This document shows positions 7,690 to 16,016 of a stretch of 64,000 nucleotides of DNA, one piece after another. Source of the stretch: Lachnospiraceae bacterium (GTDB lineage Bacteria > Bacillota > Clostridia > Lachnospirales > Lachnospiraceae); the NCBI GenBank assembly GCA_022793375.1, contig JAAWCS010000001.1, forward strand, positions 1 through 64,000. Direction: 5' to 3'. The notes below the pieces were generated by a model. That model did no database searches. It saw nothing but the letters and a program-made list of their open reading frames with translations, and was not told the DNA's origin. Made by a program: the position numbers and the translations under genes. The number at the start of each line of letters is the position of its first letter. The first letter of the stretch is position 1.

Positions 7690-8829
7690 ATGAAATTGAT
7701 TCATTTATCGGATCTCCATCTGGGAAAACGTCTCAATGAGTTTTCTCTGCTGGAGGATCAGAAGTACATTTTAACACAGATTCTTTCTTTGATTGCCGGC
7801 GAGCAGCCCGACGGGGTTCTGCTCGCCGGTGATATCTATGACAAACCGATTCCTCCGGCGGAGGCAGTGCAGCTCTTTGACTATTTCCTGACAAAACTGG
7901 CCGACCAGAATATCCCTGTGTTTGTGGTAAACGGCAATCATGATTCGGCCGAACGGCTGGCGTTTGGCGCGCAGCTGATGAGCGGGCGCGGCGTGTACGT
8001 GGCCCCGGTGTACGACGGGCAGGTGCGGCGGGTCTGCCTGGAGGATACGTATGGAGAGGTGCAGATCCACCTGCTGCCGTTTTTAAAGCCGGCACTGGTG
8101 CGCCACGCATTGGAAGAAGAAGGGATTGACAGCTATCAGGCGGCGCTGGCGGCGGCGGTTTCACGTGTGGAAACGAGCGGGACGGCCCGCCATGTGCTGG
8201 TGGCGCACCAGTTCGTTACGGGGGCCAGCCGCTGTGAGTCGGAGGAGATACCGGTCGGCGGCCTGGACAATGTGGAGGCGGCGGTGTTTGAGAAGTTTGA
8301 TTATGTGGCGCTGGGGCATCTGCACAGCCCCCAGCGGGTGGGGCGCGAGAGCCTGCGCTACTGCGGGACGCCGCTGAAGTATTCGTTTTCCGAGGCCGGG
8401 CAGGAAAAGACGCTGACCGTGGCGGAGCTTAGAACGAAGGGAGACGTCCGAATCCGGGAACTGCCGCTTAGGCCGCTTCGCGATTTAAGGAAGGTGCGGG
8501 GGTCCTATATGGAAGTGACCGCGCGCTCGTTTTATGAGAAATTTAACCAGGAGGACTATGTGCATATTACGCTCACGGATGAGGAAGATATCCCGGACGG
8601 ACTGGCAAAACTGCGGGTAATCTATCCGAATTTGACGCAGCTTGCGTATGATAACCGGCGCACAAGGGGCGGCGTCGGGAACGAGGGCGGTGTGGATCTC
8701 GAACAGAAGTCGGAACTTGCGTTGTTTGAAGAATTTTACGAGCGGCAGAATAATCAGGAGATGAGCGGGGAGCAGAGAGACTTTGTGCGTCGCCTCATCG
8801 AAAAACTGCGGGAGGGAGATCAAAGATGA
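7690..8829 (+). CDS. sbcD: Exonuclease SbcCD, nuclease subunit SbcD
   Basis: SbcD (379 residues here) is the Mre11-type nuclease that, with SbcC, cuts DNA hairpins and protein-blocked double-strand ends. Metallophosphatase motifs are clear: LSDLHLGK (Asp8, His10), LAGDIYD, NGNHDSAERL and later HQF and GHLHSP. I start at the ATG at 7690, where the family's MKLIHLSDLH begins, after a modest AGAGG site; the frame stays open upstream to 7600, inside the kinase 3' end, but that extension does not belong to the family. The stop overlaps the sbcC start as ATGA, so the two subunits are translationally coupled. Confidence 0.96.
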   Translation: MKLIHLSDLHLGKRLNEFSLLEDQKYILTQILSLIAGEQPDGVLLAGDIYDKPIPPAEAVQLFDYFLTKLADQNIPVFVVNGNHDSAERLAFGAQLMSGRGVYVAPVYDGQVRRVCLEDTYGEVQIHLLPFLKPALVRHALEEEGIDSYQAALAAAVSRVETSGTARHVLVAHQFVTGASRCESEEIPVGGLDNVEAAVFEKFDYVALGHLHSPQRVGRESLRYCGTPLKYSFSEAGQEKTLTVAELRTKGDVRIRELPLRPLRDLRKVRGSYMEVTARSFYEKFNQEDYVHITLTDEEDIPDGLAKLRVIYPNLTQLAYDNRRTRGGVGNEGGVDLEQKSELALFEEFYERQNNQEMSGEQRDFVRRLIEKLREGDQR

Positions 8830-11579
8830 AACCAATCCGGTTGATCGTGAGCGGATTTGGGCCTTACGCGGGCCGTGAAGAAGTGGATTTTACGGGACTG
8901 TACGGGCAGGGACTGTATTTGATTACCGGGGATACCGGCGCAGGAAAGACGACGTTGTTTGACGCGATTACCTTTGCGCTGTACGGGGAGACGAGCGGCG
9001 GGGTGCGGGAGCCGGGGATGCTGCGGAGCAAGTATGCGGCGGCCGGGACGCCGACATTTGTGGAGTTTACGTTTTTGTATCAAGAGAAGCGCTATACGGT
9101 GTCGCGCAATCCGGACTATGAGCGCCCTAAGGAGAAGGGGAGCGGGGTTACCGTGCAGCGCGCAGACGCGACGCTTACGTTTGCGGACGGGCGGGCGCCG
9201 GTGACGAAAAGCCGGGAGGTGACGCGGGCGGTTACGGAGCTTACCGGCCTGGATTACCGGCAGTTTACGCAGATCGCGATGATTGCCCAGGGAGACTTCC
9301 AGCGGCTTTTGCTGGCAGGAACCGAGGAGCGGGGAAAGATTTTCCGGCAGATTTTTCATACGGGCCTGTACCAGCAGCTGCAGAACCGGCTCAAGGAAGC
9401 GGTGAAGGAACGACTGGAAACGTATGAGGAACTTTGCCGCAGCATCGGGCAGTATATGAGCGGGATTGTGCCGGGAGAACGACCGGAATGGGCGCAGGAA
9501 CTGGCAAAATGGAAAAAAGCCGGCTTTGCGGGGCATGTGGAGCAGGGACTTGCGCTTTTGCAGGAATTACTGGAAAAAGATCGGGAGCAGCTGTCGCGGC
9601 TGGATCGAGAGCTGGCTTGCGTGGAGGAGCAGCTGCAAAAAGAGAATGAGCGGCTGGGGAAGGCGCGGCAGCAGGAAAAGATGCGGGAGGCTCTGCGGCT
9701 CAAAGAGACGGAGCAGGAAACGCTGGAGCCGGTCCTTAGGGCGGCCGCTGCCAGAAAAACGGCGGCGGAGGAAGCGATAAAGGATTACCCGGGGCTGGAG
9801 GAGGCAGGCCGGGAGGCTGCGCAGAAGCTGGAAGAATGGCAGCGGCTGCGCCAGGTGCAAAAGGTGCGGAAGGAAAAGGAGCGCGCGGCGGCCGAACAGC
9901 AAAAGGACTGCCGGGAAGCGCAGGAGCGTCTTTTGCGTTTGGACAAGCAGAGAGAAAAGGTGCAGGAAGAGGTAAAGAGGCTGCAGGAGGGGGAATTGGA
10001 AGCGGAACGTCTGCGTTACCGCAGGGAACGTCTGCGGCAACTGGCCGAACGCGTGCGGCGCGCAGAGGAACAAAAAGAGCGGTGCAAACAGGTGCAGTCG
10101 GCGTATGAGGAGGCCTGCACGAGCCGGGAAAAACGGCGGGTGAGCTGTAACCGGCTGGAACAGCGGTTTTTAGATGCGCAGGCGGGGGTGCTGGCAAGCC
10201 GTCTGCAGGAGGGGGAAAGATGCCCGGTCTGTGGTTCGCTGCATCACCCGTCGCCGGCGGTGCTTCTGGAGGAGGCGCCGACGCGGGTGCAGGTAGAGCG
10301 GCAGAAGGAATTGTTAGCGGAGGCGGAGGGGCTGGTGCAGCGGCTGAGCGCGCAGGCGGGGCAGCTTTGCGAGTGGCTGGCAGAGGAGAAGGAGAAACTC
10401 CTGCGGGAGTGGGCGCAAGAGGGACAAGGGCGTCCGGGGTTTTTGACGGTGCAGGAGGTGGGAACGCAGGTGGCGGAGGAACTAAAAAGGCAGGGGGAAC
10501 GGCTGGCGGAGCAGGAAGCGCAGCTGAATAAGCAGAAACAGTTGGAGAAGGAGCTGCCAAAGCTTGAGAAGGAGATCACCCGAACACAGGAAAAAAGACG
10601 GCAGTCGGAACTTCTGGGCGAACGCCTGCGGCTGGAATGGGAACAGCAAAAGCAGGAAGAACAACGTCTGGCGGAAGCTTTGTCCGGGACGGAGGAGGAG
10701 GAACTGCGTAAGCGGCTGAGAGGAATAGAAGAACAGGCAGAACACCTGAGGCGGGAGCAGGAGACGGCTGACCGGGCATATGAAACCTGCCGGCAGAAAG
10801 AAGCCGAATTGACGGCTGCGGCTGCGGCCCTGAAGAAGCAGCTGCAAGAGACGAAGCCGTGGGAAAAAGAAGAGATTTTGGCCCGCAGGGACGAATTTGA
10901 AAAGAGACGAAGCGATCTGAATACGCGGCGGACCGAGCAGTACGGCGCCTGGCGGACGAATCAGGGAATTTACGGGCATGTGAGCGGCCGGCAGCAGGAG
11001 ATGATTGCGGCGGAGAAAGAATACATGTGGATGAAGGCGCTTTCCGATACGGCCGGCGGCACACTTGCGGGGAAGCCGAAGATGGAGTTGGAGACCTATA
11101 TCCAGACCGCGTATTTTGAACGTATTTTACGGCGGGCAAACCTGCGTCTGCTGACAATGACGAACGGCCAGTACGAATTGAAACGGCAGGAGGAGGCGCA
11201 AAACCGCAAGGAAAAGGCCGGGCTTGATTTGAGCGTGATTGACCACTACAACGGGAGCGAGCGCAGTGTGAAAACGCTCTCCGGCGGCGAGTCGTTCCAG
11301 GCCTCCTTGTGCCTGGCTTTGGGACTGTCGGAGGAGATTCAGTCAAACGCCGGTGGAATCCGTCTGGAAGCGATGTTTGTGGACGAGGGATTCGGTTCGC
11401 TGGATGAGGAGGCGCTGAATCTGGCAATGAAGGCGCTGAGCAGCCTGGCGGACGGCCGCCGGCTGGTGGGGATCATTTCACATGTTTCGGAACTCAGGGA
11501 GCGGATCGCGCACAAGATCGTGGTGACAAAGACGCGGGGCGGCGGGGAAATCGGCAGCCGCGTTAGGGTTGTGATTTGA
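8826..11579 (+). CDS. sbcC: Exonuclease SbcCD, ATPase subunit SbcC
   Basis: SbcC is the Rad50-type SMC ATPase partner of SbcD. The 917-residue protein shows Walker A (GDTGAGKTT, residues 35-43), long antiparallel coiled coils flanking a zinc hook CPVCGS at Cys466, an ABC signature LSGGESFQASLCLALGLS and Walker B MFVDEGFGSLDEEAL near the C-terminus. It is somewhat shorter than the roughly 1000-1100 residues common in the family, mainly through shorter coils. The start overlaps the sbcD stop (ATGA at 8826). The coding strand is very rich in G with long purine runs, as expected for Glu/Lys/Arg/Gln-rich coils, and this produces long spurious open frames on the other strand. Confidence 0.96.
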   Translation: MKPIRLIVSGFGPYAGREEVDFTGLYGQGLYLITGDTGAGKTTLFDAITFALYGETSGGVREPGMLRSKYAAAGTPTFVEFTFLYQEKRYTVSRNPDYERPKEKGSGVTVQRADATLTFADGRAPVTKSREVTRAVTELTGLDYRQFTQIAMIAQGDFQRLLLAGTEERGKIFRQIFHTGLYQQLQNRLKEAVKERLETYEELCRSIGQYMSGIVPGERPEWAQELAKWKKAGFAGHVEQGLALLQELLEKDREQLSRLDRELACVEEQLQKENERLGKARQQEKMREALRLKETEQETLEPVLRAAAARKTAAEEAIKDYPGLEEAGREAAQKLEEWQRLRQVQKVRKEKERAAAEQQKDCREAQERLLRLDKQREKVQEEVKRLQEGELEAERLRYRRERLRQLAERVRRAEEQKERCKQVQSAYEEACTSREKRRVSCNRLEQRFLDAQAGVLASRLQEGERCPVCGSLHHPSPAVLLEEAPTRVQVERQKELLAEAEGLVQRLSAQAGQLCEWLAEEKEKLLREWAQEGQGRPGFLTVQEVGTQVAEELKRQGERLAEQEAQLNKQKQLEKELPKLEKEITRTQEKRRQSELLGERLRLEWEQQKQEEQRLAEALSGTEEEELRKRLRGIEEQAEHLRREQETADRAYETCRQKEAELTAAAAALKKQLQETKPWEKEEILARRDEFEKRRSDLNTRRTEQYGAWRTNQGIYGHVSGRQQEMIAAEKEYMWMKALSDTAGGTLAGKPKMELETYIQTAYFERILRRANLRLLTMTNGQYELKRQEEAQNRKEKAGLDLSVIDHYNGSERSVKTLSGGESFQASLCLALGLSEEIQSNAGGIRLEAMFVDEGFGSLDEEALNLAMKALSSLADGRRLVGIISHVSELRERIAHKIVVTKTRGGGEIGSRVRVVI

Positions 11580-11597
11580 AAAAATATAGTTTATACT
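11569..11597 (+). promoter_or_regulatory. Predicted promoter of the flavodiiron gene
   Basis: TTGTGA (11569-11574) and TATACT (11592-11597) are spaced 17 bp apart. The -35 box lies within the last codons of sbcC, so the flavodiiron gene can be transcribed separately. Confidence 0.6.
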
Positions 11598-11649
11598 GGT
11601 ATAGGCAATCGGAAATACAGGAAAAATATAAGGAACAGGAGGCTATGAT

Positions 11650-12870
11650 ATGAAAGCGATACGGCTGAGCGAAGGTTTTTACTGGACGGGTGTCCTGGAT
11701 GAAAACCTGCGGGTGTTTGATATTATTATGGAAACGGAGTTCGGGACGACCTACAATTCGTATGTGCTGCGGGCCGGGGGAAAGACGGTGCTGTTTGAGA
11801 CGGCCAAAGCCGGGTTTTTTGAAGAATATCTGGAAACGCTGCAAGAAGTGATCGACGTCACGGCGATTGATTACCTGGTGATGAGCCATACGGAACCGGA
11901 CCATGCGGGGAGCCTGGAGCGCTTGTTGGAATACAGCCCGCAGATGGAGGTGCTGGCGACCGGCTGTGCGCTGGGCTTTTTAAAGGAGATCACGAACCGG
12001 GAATTTTGCGCAAGCGCGGTCAAGGACGGGCAGGAGCTGACCGTCGGCGGCCGCACGCTGCGTTTCTTACAGGCGCCAAACCTGCACTGGCCGGACACAA
12101 TGTATACGTATATTGTGGAAGAGAAAGCTTTGGTGACCTGCGATTCGTTCGGAGCGCACTACTGCCTGCCGGGCGTGGTATCGGACGGGATTTGCAGCGA
12201 GGACGATTATGAAAAAGCCCTGAAATATTACTTTGACAATATTATCGGGCCGTTCAAGCCTTTTATGCGCCGGGCGCTGGATAAAATCGCGCCGCTGGAA
12301 ATTTCGATGGTTTGCACAGGCCATGGCCCGGTTCTGGTCGGAGAGCGGATTGGGAAGGTGATGGACCGCTACCGCGAATGGACGGCGGCCGAGACCGGCC
12401 GGACAAAGCGGGTGGCGATTGCCTATGTGAGCGCCTATGGCTACACGGGGATGCTCGCAGAAAGGATCGCGGCAGGGGTAAGAGCCGCGGGAGAAACCGG
12501 CAGCAAAGGGCTGGAAGTAGAAATGTTTGATATGGTTACGGCTGATACAGAAGCGGTATCCGGCCGGCTGGCGGCGGCGGACGGGTTTTTGTTAGGCACG
12601 CCGACCATCCTGGGAGACGCGCTGAAACCGATCTGGGAGCTGACGCTTGCCATGACGCCGGTAACGCACGGCGGGAAACAGGCAGCGGCTTTTGGCAGCT
12701 ACGGCTGGAGCGGAGAGGGAGTGCCGAATATCACCGAGCGCTTGAAGCAGCTGAAGCTGAAGGTTTCGGAAGGGTTCCGGGTACGGTTTAAACCGTCGGA
12801 GGAAGAACTTTCGCAGGCCTATGAGTATGGGCGGCGGTTTGGAGAACTGGTACTGGGCGGAAAGCCCTGA
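11650..12870 (+). CDS. fprA: Flavodiiron protein (FprA-type O2/NO reductase)
   Basis: This 406-residue A-type flavoprotein would reduce O2 to water (or NO to N2O) in the cytosol, protecting an anaerobe. The N-terminal beta-lactamase-like domain keeps the diiron ligands: HTEPDHAG gives His80, Glu82, Asp84 and His85, with further ligands in LHWPDTM, CDSFGAH and CTGHGPVL. The flavodoxin domain begins near residue 255 (VAIAYVSAYGYTGMLAE) and continues to the end, with LLGTPTILGD and GSYGWSGEG as flavin-loop motifs. Its electron donor in this group is normally rubredoxin, and a rubredoxin gene lies at 44.5 kb in this window. Start after ACAGGAGG. A strong terminator follows. Confidence 0.95.
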   Translation: MKAIRLSEGFYWTGVLDENLRVFDIIMETEFGTTYNSYVLRAGGKTVLFETAKAGFFEEYLETLQEVIDVTAIDYLVMSHTEPDHAGSLERLLEYSPQMEVLATGCALGFLKEITNREFCASAVKDGQELTVGGRTLRFLQAPNLHWPDTMYTYIVEEKALVTCDSFGAHYCLPGVVSDGICSEDDYEKALKYYFDNIIGPFKPFMRRALDKIAPLEISMVCTGHGPVLVGERIGKVMDRYREWTAAETGRTKRVAIAYVSAYGYTGMLAERIAAGVRAAGETGSKGLEVEMFDMVTADTEAVSGRLAAADGFLLGTPTILGDALKPIWELTLAMTPVTHGGKQAAAFGSYGWSGEGVPNITERLKQLKLKVSEGFRVRFKPSEEELSQAYEYGRRFGELVLGGKP

Positions 12871-12970
12871 AGCGGCGGGATTGCTTGCGGGCCGGTATGC
12901 CGGTGTACGTATAAAAGAGCGGGGCGGCATTTTTGCTGTCGGGGACAAAGATTTTCTGCGAATATGTATG

Positions 12971-13016
12971 AAGCATGCGGGACTGCCGGAGACGGCGGCC
13001 GCATGCTTTTTCTTTT
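12971..13016 (+). terminator. Rho-independent terminator after the flavodiiron gene
   Basis: AAGCATGCGG (12971-12980) pairs with CCGCATGCTT (12999-13008) and is followed by TTTCTTTT. Confidence 0.85.
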
Positions 13017-13070
13017 AATAAAGTGCGACGCTCCGTGCCGGCGGCTGTCCTCGCAGCTTTCATTGGCTAC

Positions 13071-13411
13071 GGAACGAACCGATTACAGGCATTAGAGAAG
13101 TGCTACAGCATTTGGATTTGTTGGGACGAGATCCCTAAAGAGGCACATTACAGCATATCTGTTTATGAAATGGCAAATACAAAAAATTCAAGCCCCTGTT
13201 CCACAGCAAAAGAAAATTATGATTTGATGACTTTGGTTATTATCAAATTGGGAAATAGAGTGTATAATGGAAGCGAAGATGACGAGGGATACGGATTGTT
13301 TCGTTTTCTGAACGCGATAAGGAAAAAATCCTGCAAAAACTCCAAAGACGGTTTAACTTACCGATAGAAAAAGCGGAATATTATTACGAGCGCTTTGCAC
13401 AGAGAGAATAA
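13071..13411 (+). pseudogene. Decayed PD-(D/E)XK transposase/Rpn-like gene remnant
   Basis: From 13071 one frame reads LQALEKCYSIWICW, then ENYDLMTLVIIKLGNRVYNG. This pattern resembles the middle of the PD-(D/E)XK nuclease-family transposases (Rpn type) that are abundant in Lachnospiraceae. At about 13304 the coding signal moves to another frame, where FSERDKEKILQKLQRRFNLP runs to a TAA at 13411 and looks like a natural charged C-terminus. No start codon with a ribosome site fits, and most of the expected length is missing. I read it as a remnant with a deletion or frameshift. The rest of the 12871-13569 gap holds a terminator at 12971, nothing recognisable at 13412-13484, and the ugd promoter. 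The family assignment is from memory of the motif and is moderate in certainty. Confidence 0.5.
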
Positions 13412-13484
13412 TAAAAGCAGATGCCAAAAGCGACTGGACGGCGGCACAGAAGTATTCGTCCCCCAATTTCCCCTGCAAAACAAC

Positions 13485-13513
13485 TTGCTCCACAGCCGCC
13501 AATATGATAAAAT
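13485..13513 (+). promoter_or_regulatory. Predicted promoter of ugd
   Basis: TTGCTC (13485-13490) and TAAAAT (13508-13513) are spaced 17 bp. The leader that follows has a 7-bp hairpin, TGCGGGG (13529-13535) with CCCCGCA (13539-13545), before the ribosome site. Confidence 0.55.
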
Positions 13514-13569
13514 AAAAAATACACCATTTGCGGGGCATCCCCGCAGACTCTTATATACCGGAGGCAAAG

Positions 13570-14871
13570 ATGAAGATAGCAGTGGCAGGCACAGGATATG
13601 TAGGCCTGGTGACCGGCGTATGCCTGGCCGAGCATGGACATCAAGTGACTTGCGTGGATGTGGACGAGGAAAAGATTGCCCGGATGCAGCAGGGCGTTTC
13701 GCCGATCTATGAGCCGGGGCTTGAGGAACTGATGAGAAAAAACAGGGAGCGTCTGTTTTACACCACGGATACCTGCGACGCGTACCGCGATGCGGAGGTT
13801 GTCTTTATCGGTGTGGGCACTCCGGAGAAAAAAGACGGCTCGGCAAACCTGCGGTATGTATTTCAGGCGGCGGAGCAGATCGCGGCCGCAGCGTGCCGGG
13901 ACTGCGTGGTAGTAGTAAAATCCACGGTTCCGATCGGGACGAACGAGAAGGTGGAGGAGCTGGTCCGCAGAAAAGCCCGCCCCGGCGTTACACTGAGCGT
14001 GGCTTCCAACCCGGAGTTTTTGGCGCAGGGGACGGCGATCGCCGATACGCTGCATGCGTCCCGCATCGTAATCGGTGTGGAGGAGGAGGCCTCCGGCGAA
14101 ACGCTGCGCCGGGTTTACCGGGATTTTGACGCGCCGATATTGGTGACAAACCGCCGCAGTGCGGAGATGATTAAATACGCCTCCAACGATTTTTTAGCGC
14201 TGAAGATTTCCTATATCAATGAGATTGCTAATTTGTGCGAGACCGTGGGAGCGGATATCGAGGACGTGGCCCGCGGCATGGGGTACGACAGCCGCATCGG
14301 AAATAAGTTTCTGCAGGCCGGCATCGGCTACGGCGGCTCATGCTTTCCGAAAGATACCAAGGCATTGAGCTGGCTGGCCAGCTTTAACGACAACGAACTG
14401 AAAACGATCAAGGCGACCATTGAAGTCAATGAAAACCAGAAATTTAAGCTGGTAAAGAAAGCGCGCCGCTATTATGACGATTTCAGAGGACTGACGGTTG
14501 CGGTGCTGGGACTGACCTTTAAGCCGGGGACTGACGACCTGCGGGAAGCGCCGTCGCTTGTCAGCATTCCGATTCTTTTGGATGACGATGCCCGGGTAAA
14601 AGCCTGGGATCCGGTCGGCGTGGAGAATTACAGGAAACACTATCCGACGCAGATCGAATACTGTCCGACGCCGCAGGAGGCGTTAGACGGCGCGGATCTT
14701 TGTCTGATTTTTACGGAGTGGCCGGAGGTAAAGGCACTGACGCCGGCGGATTTTCGCGAACGGATGCGCCGTGCCATTGTAATCGACGGGCGCAACTGCT
14801 ATCCCCTGAAAGCGATGGAGGGGGAAGGAGTGACCTATGACAGCATCGGCCGCAAGAGGATTGTCGAATAG
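13570..14871 (+). CDS. ugd: UDP-glucose 6-dehydrogenase
   Basis: The 433-residue enzyme oxidises UDP-glucose twice to UDP-glucuronate, a precursor of acidic surface polysaccharides. It opens with a Rossmann motif (VAGTGYVGLVTG), has the central dehydrogenase domain with EIANLCETVGAD, and the catalytic cysteine Cys258 in YGGSCFPKDTKAL. The C-terminal UDP-binding domain starts near LGLTFKPGTDDLREAPS. The ATG at 13570 follows CCGGAGGCAAAG; an in-frame ATG-less extension to 13528 would include the hairpin leader and is rejected. It heads the polysaccharide region that continues with glycosyltransferases and a sugar-phosphate transferase, and fits a glucuronate-containing polymer. Confidence 0.95.
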   Translation: MKIAVAGTGYVGLVTGVCLAEHGHQVTCVDVDEEKIARMQQGVSPIYEPGLEELMRKNRERLFYTTDTCDAYRDAEVVFIGVGTPEKKDGSANLRYVFQAAEQIAAAACRDCVVVVKSTVPIGTNEKVEELVRRKARPGVTLSVASNPEFLAQGTAIADTLHASRIVIGVEEEASGETLRRVYRDFDAPILVTNRRSAEMIKYASNDFLALKISYINEIANLCETVGADIEDVARGMGYDSRIGNKFLQAGIGYGGSCFPKDTKALSWLASFNDNELKTIKATIEVNENQKFKLVKKARRYYDDFRGLTVAVLGLTFKPGTDDLREAPSLVSIPILLDDDARVKAWDPVGVENYRKHYPTQIEYCPTPQEALDGADLCLIFTEWPEVKALTPADFRERMRRAIVIDGRNCYPLKAMEGEGVTYDSIGRKRIVE

Positions 14872-14877
14872 ATTCGG

Positions 14878-14906
14878 ATGACAAACGCTGCATTCTGTGT
14901 TATGAT
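14878..14906 (+). promoter_or_regulatory. Predicted promoter of the glycosyltransferase operon
   Basis: ATGACA (14878-14883) and TATGAT (14901-14906) are spaced exactly 17 bp, 20 bp before the next small gene. All genes from 14927 to 25288 follow on the same strand with gaps of 31 bp or less, so this may be the main promoter of that operon. Confidence 0.65.
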
Positions 14907-14926
14907 GGAAATCCGGGAGGTGCGAC

Positions 14927-15127
14927 ATGCAGAACGGGACACAGAAGCAGATTGTTTCGATGGAAAAGCTCCATGAGATCGTCAATTCCGGCGTGCTGTG
15001 CGGATTGTGTACAGGCGGCGTGTACGGCGGGGCGGAAATGGGCTTTGGCCGGACAGAGGGGGAATACACCTTGTGGAAACTGGAGTATTCAAACGGACAA
15101 AGAGAGAATTTATATACGCTGAACTAG
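14927..15127 (+). CDS. Small protein of unknown function, 66 residues
   Basis: It starts with ATG after CGGGAGGTGCGAC, a convincing ribosome site, and has its own promoter. The product is soluble, with a cysteine pair in VLCGLCTGGVYGG and a mixed-charge tail; no signal peptide or membrane helix is visible. It is the first gene of the run that leads into the ParB-like orphan, the muramidase and the glycosyltransferases. I do not recognise the family. Translation is supported by the start context and by its place in the operon, not by homology. Confidence 0.6.
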   Translation: MQNGTQKQIVSMEKLHEIVNSGVLCGLCTGGVYGGAEMGFGRTEGEYTLWKLEYSNGQRENLYTLN

Positions 15128-15158
15128 AAGTGAAAGTAAGAATTTTTGGAAGAGACCG

Positions 15159-15995
15159 ATGAAATACAGATATCTGGAAAAGACATATTGCCATGGCAGT
15201 TATCCGCTTATTCCAATGGAACCGGGAGACGAATACGTGGCGGAAGGCGTGGTACGTTTTCATTTGGCCGCCATATTGATCGACATGGAAGAAAAACCGG
15301 AGGAATTTATCCTCGGTGAGATTGCGACAGCGGAATACATAGAAGAACTGAAGGAACTTGGCAGGACCGGGACGGAGGACGACGATGATTTGAAAGAACC
15401 GCTGATCGTGGCAGAATACGGACCGGATCATTGGTGTGTCCTGGACGGCTGGGGACGTATTGCCAAGGCGGCCGCCGAGGGCGTGGAGGTTTTGCCGGCG
15501 ATCCGGCTGCCCTCCGAACAGGCCATGCGTTATCTGGTGGAGGAGGAAGATGTTCGGCGCTACATCGAATATTGGAATTTCAAAGCCGCTTACTGGGAGC
15601 GCCACGATCGGATGAACGGTTTGCTGAAAGAGGACAGGCCGGAGTTTACGGAAGTTGCGGCGGATGCCGAAGCGACGTGGGAGGCAATCTTAAACGCAGC
15701 CGCGGGAAGGGAGATCGAACTTCCGGTGCGGTGGAACCGCTGGTTTTCCATTCACGGCGACGGAAAGAAAGTGTATCTCGGCGAAGCCAAATATATGATG
15801 CCGGTCTGCGCGCTGACCTTTGACCGGATTGTCCGCCACAAAGAATTTTTAGAGATATTCCCGCTCTACGAAGAATGGGAGAGCGCGGCGGAGGAAGAGG
15901 ACATCCGCAGGCGGGCGCGGAAGATCACGATCAGTTATGAGTATATATTTGCGATGATTCGCCAGTTTGCAGCTACGAAACCAATGGATTTATAA
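15159..15995 (+). CDS. Uncharacterised protein with a ParB-like motif
   Basis: The 278-residue acidic, soluble protein has no signal peptide. Around residues 87-115 it reads LIVAEYG, then CVLDGWGRIAKAAAEGVEVL, which resembles the 'DG.HR..A....G....P' core of ParB/Srx-fold nucleotide-binding domains, with Trp-Gly-Arg where the canonical motif has a His-Arg. The C-terminal half is helical with charged clusters and a Tyr/Trp-rich segment (YIEYWNFKAAYWERHD). It sits between a small ORF and the muramidase, 22 bp before the latter's start, so it is probably co-expressed with surface polysaccharide genes. The fold resemblance is weak and no function is proposed. Start after GGAAGAGACCG. Confidence 0.65.
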   Translation: MKYRYLEKTYCHGSYPLIPMEPGDEYVAEGVVRFHLAAILIDMEEKPEEFILGEIATAEYIEELKELGRTGTEDDDDLKEPLIVAEYGPDHWCVLDGWGRIAKAAAEGVEVLPAIRLPSEQAMRYLVEEEDVRRYIEYWNFKAAYWERHDRMNGLLKEDRPEFTEVAADAEATWEAILNAAAGREIELPVRWNRWFSIHGDGKKVYLGEAKYMMPVCALTFDRIVRHKEFLEIFPLYEEWESAAEEEDIRRRARKITISYEYIFAMIRQFAATKPMDL

Positions 15996-16016
15996 AGCAG
16001 TGCAGAGGAGAAAGAG

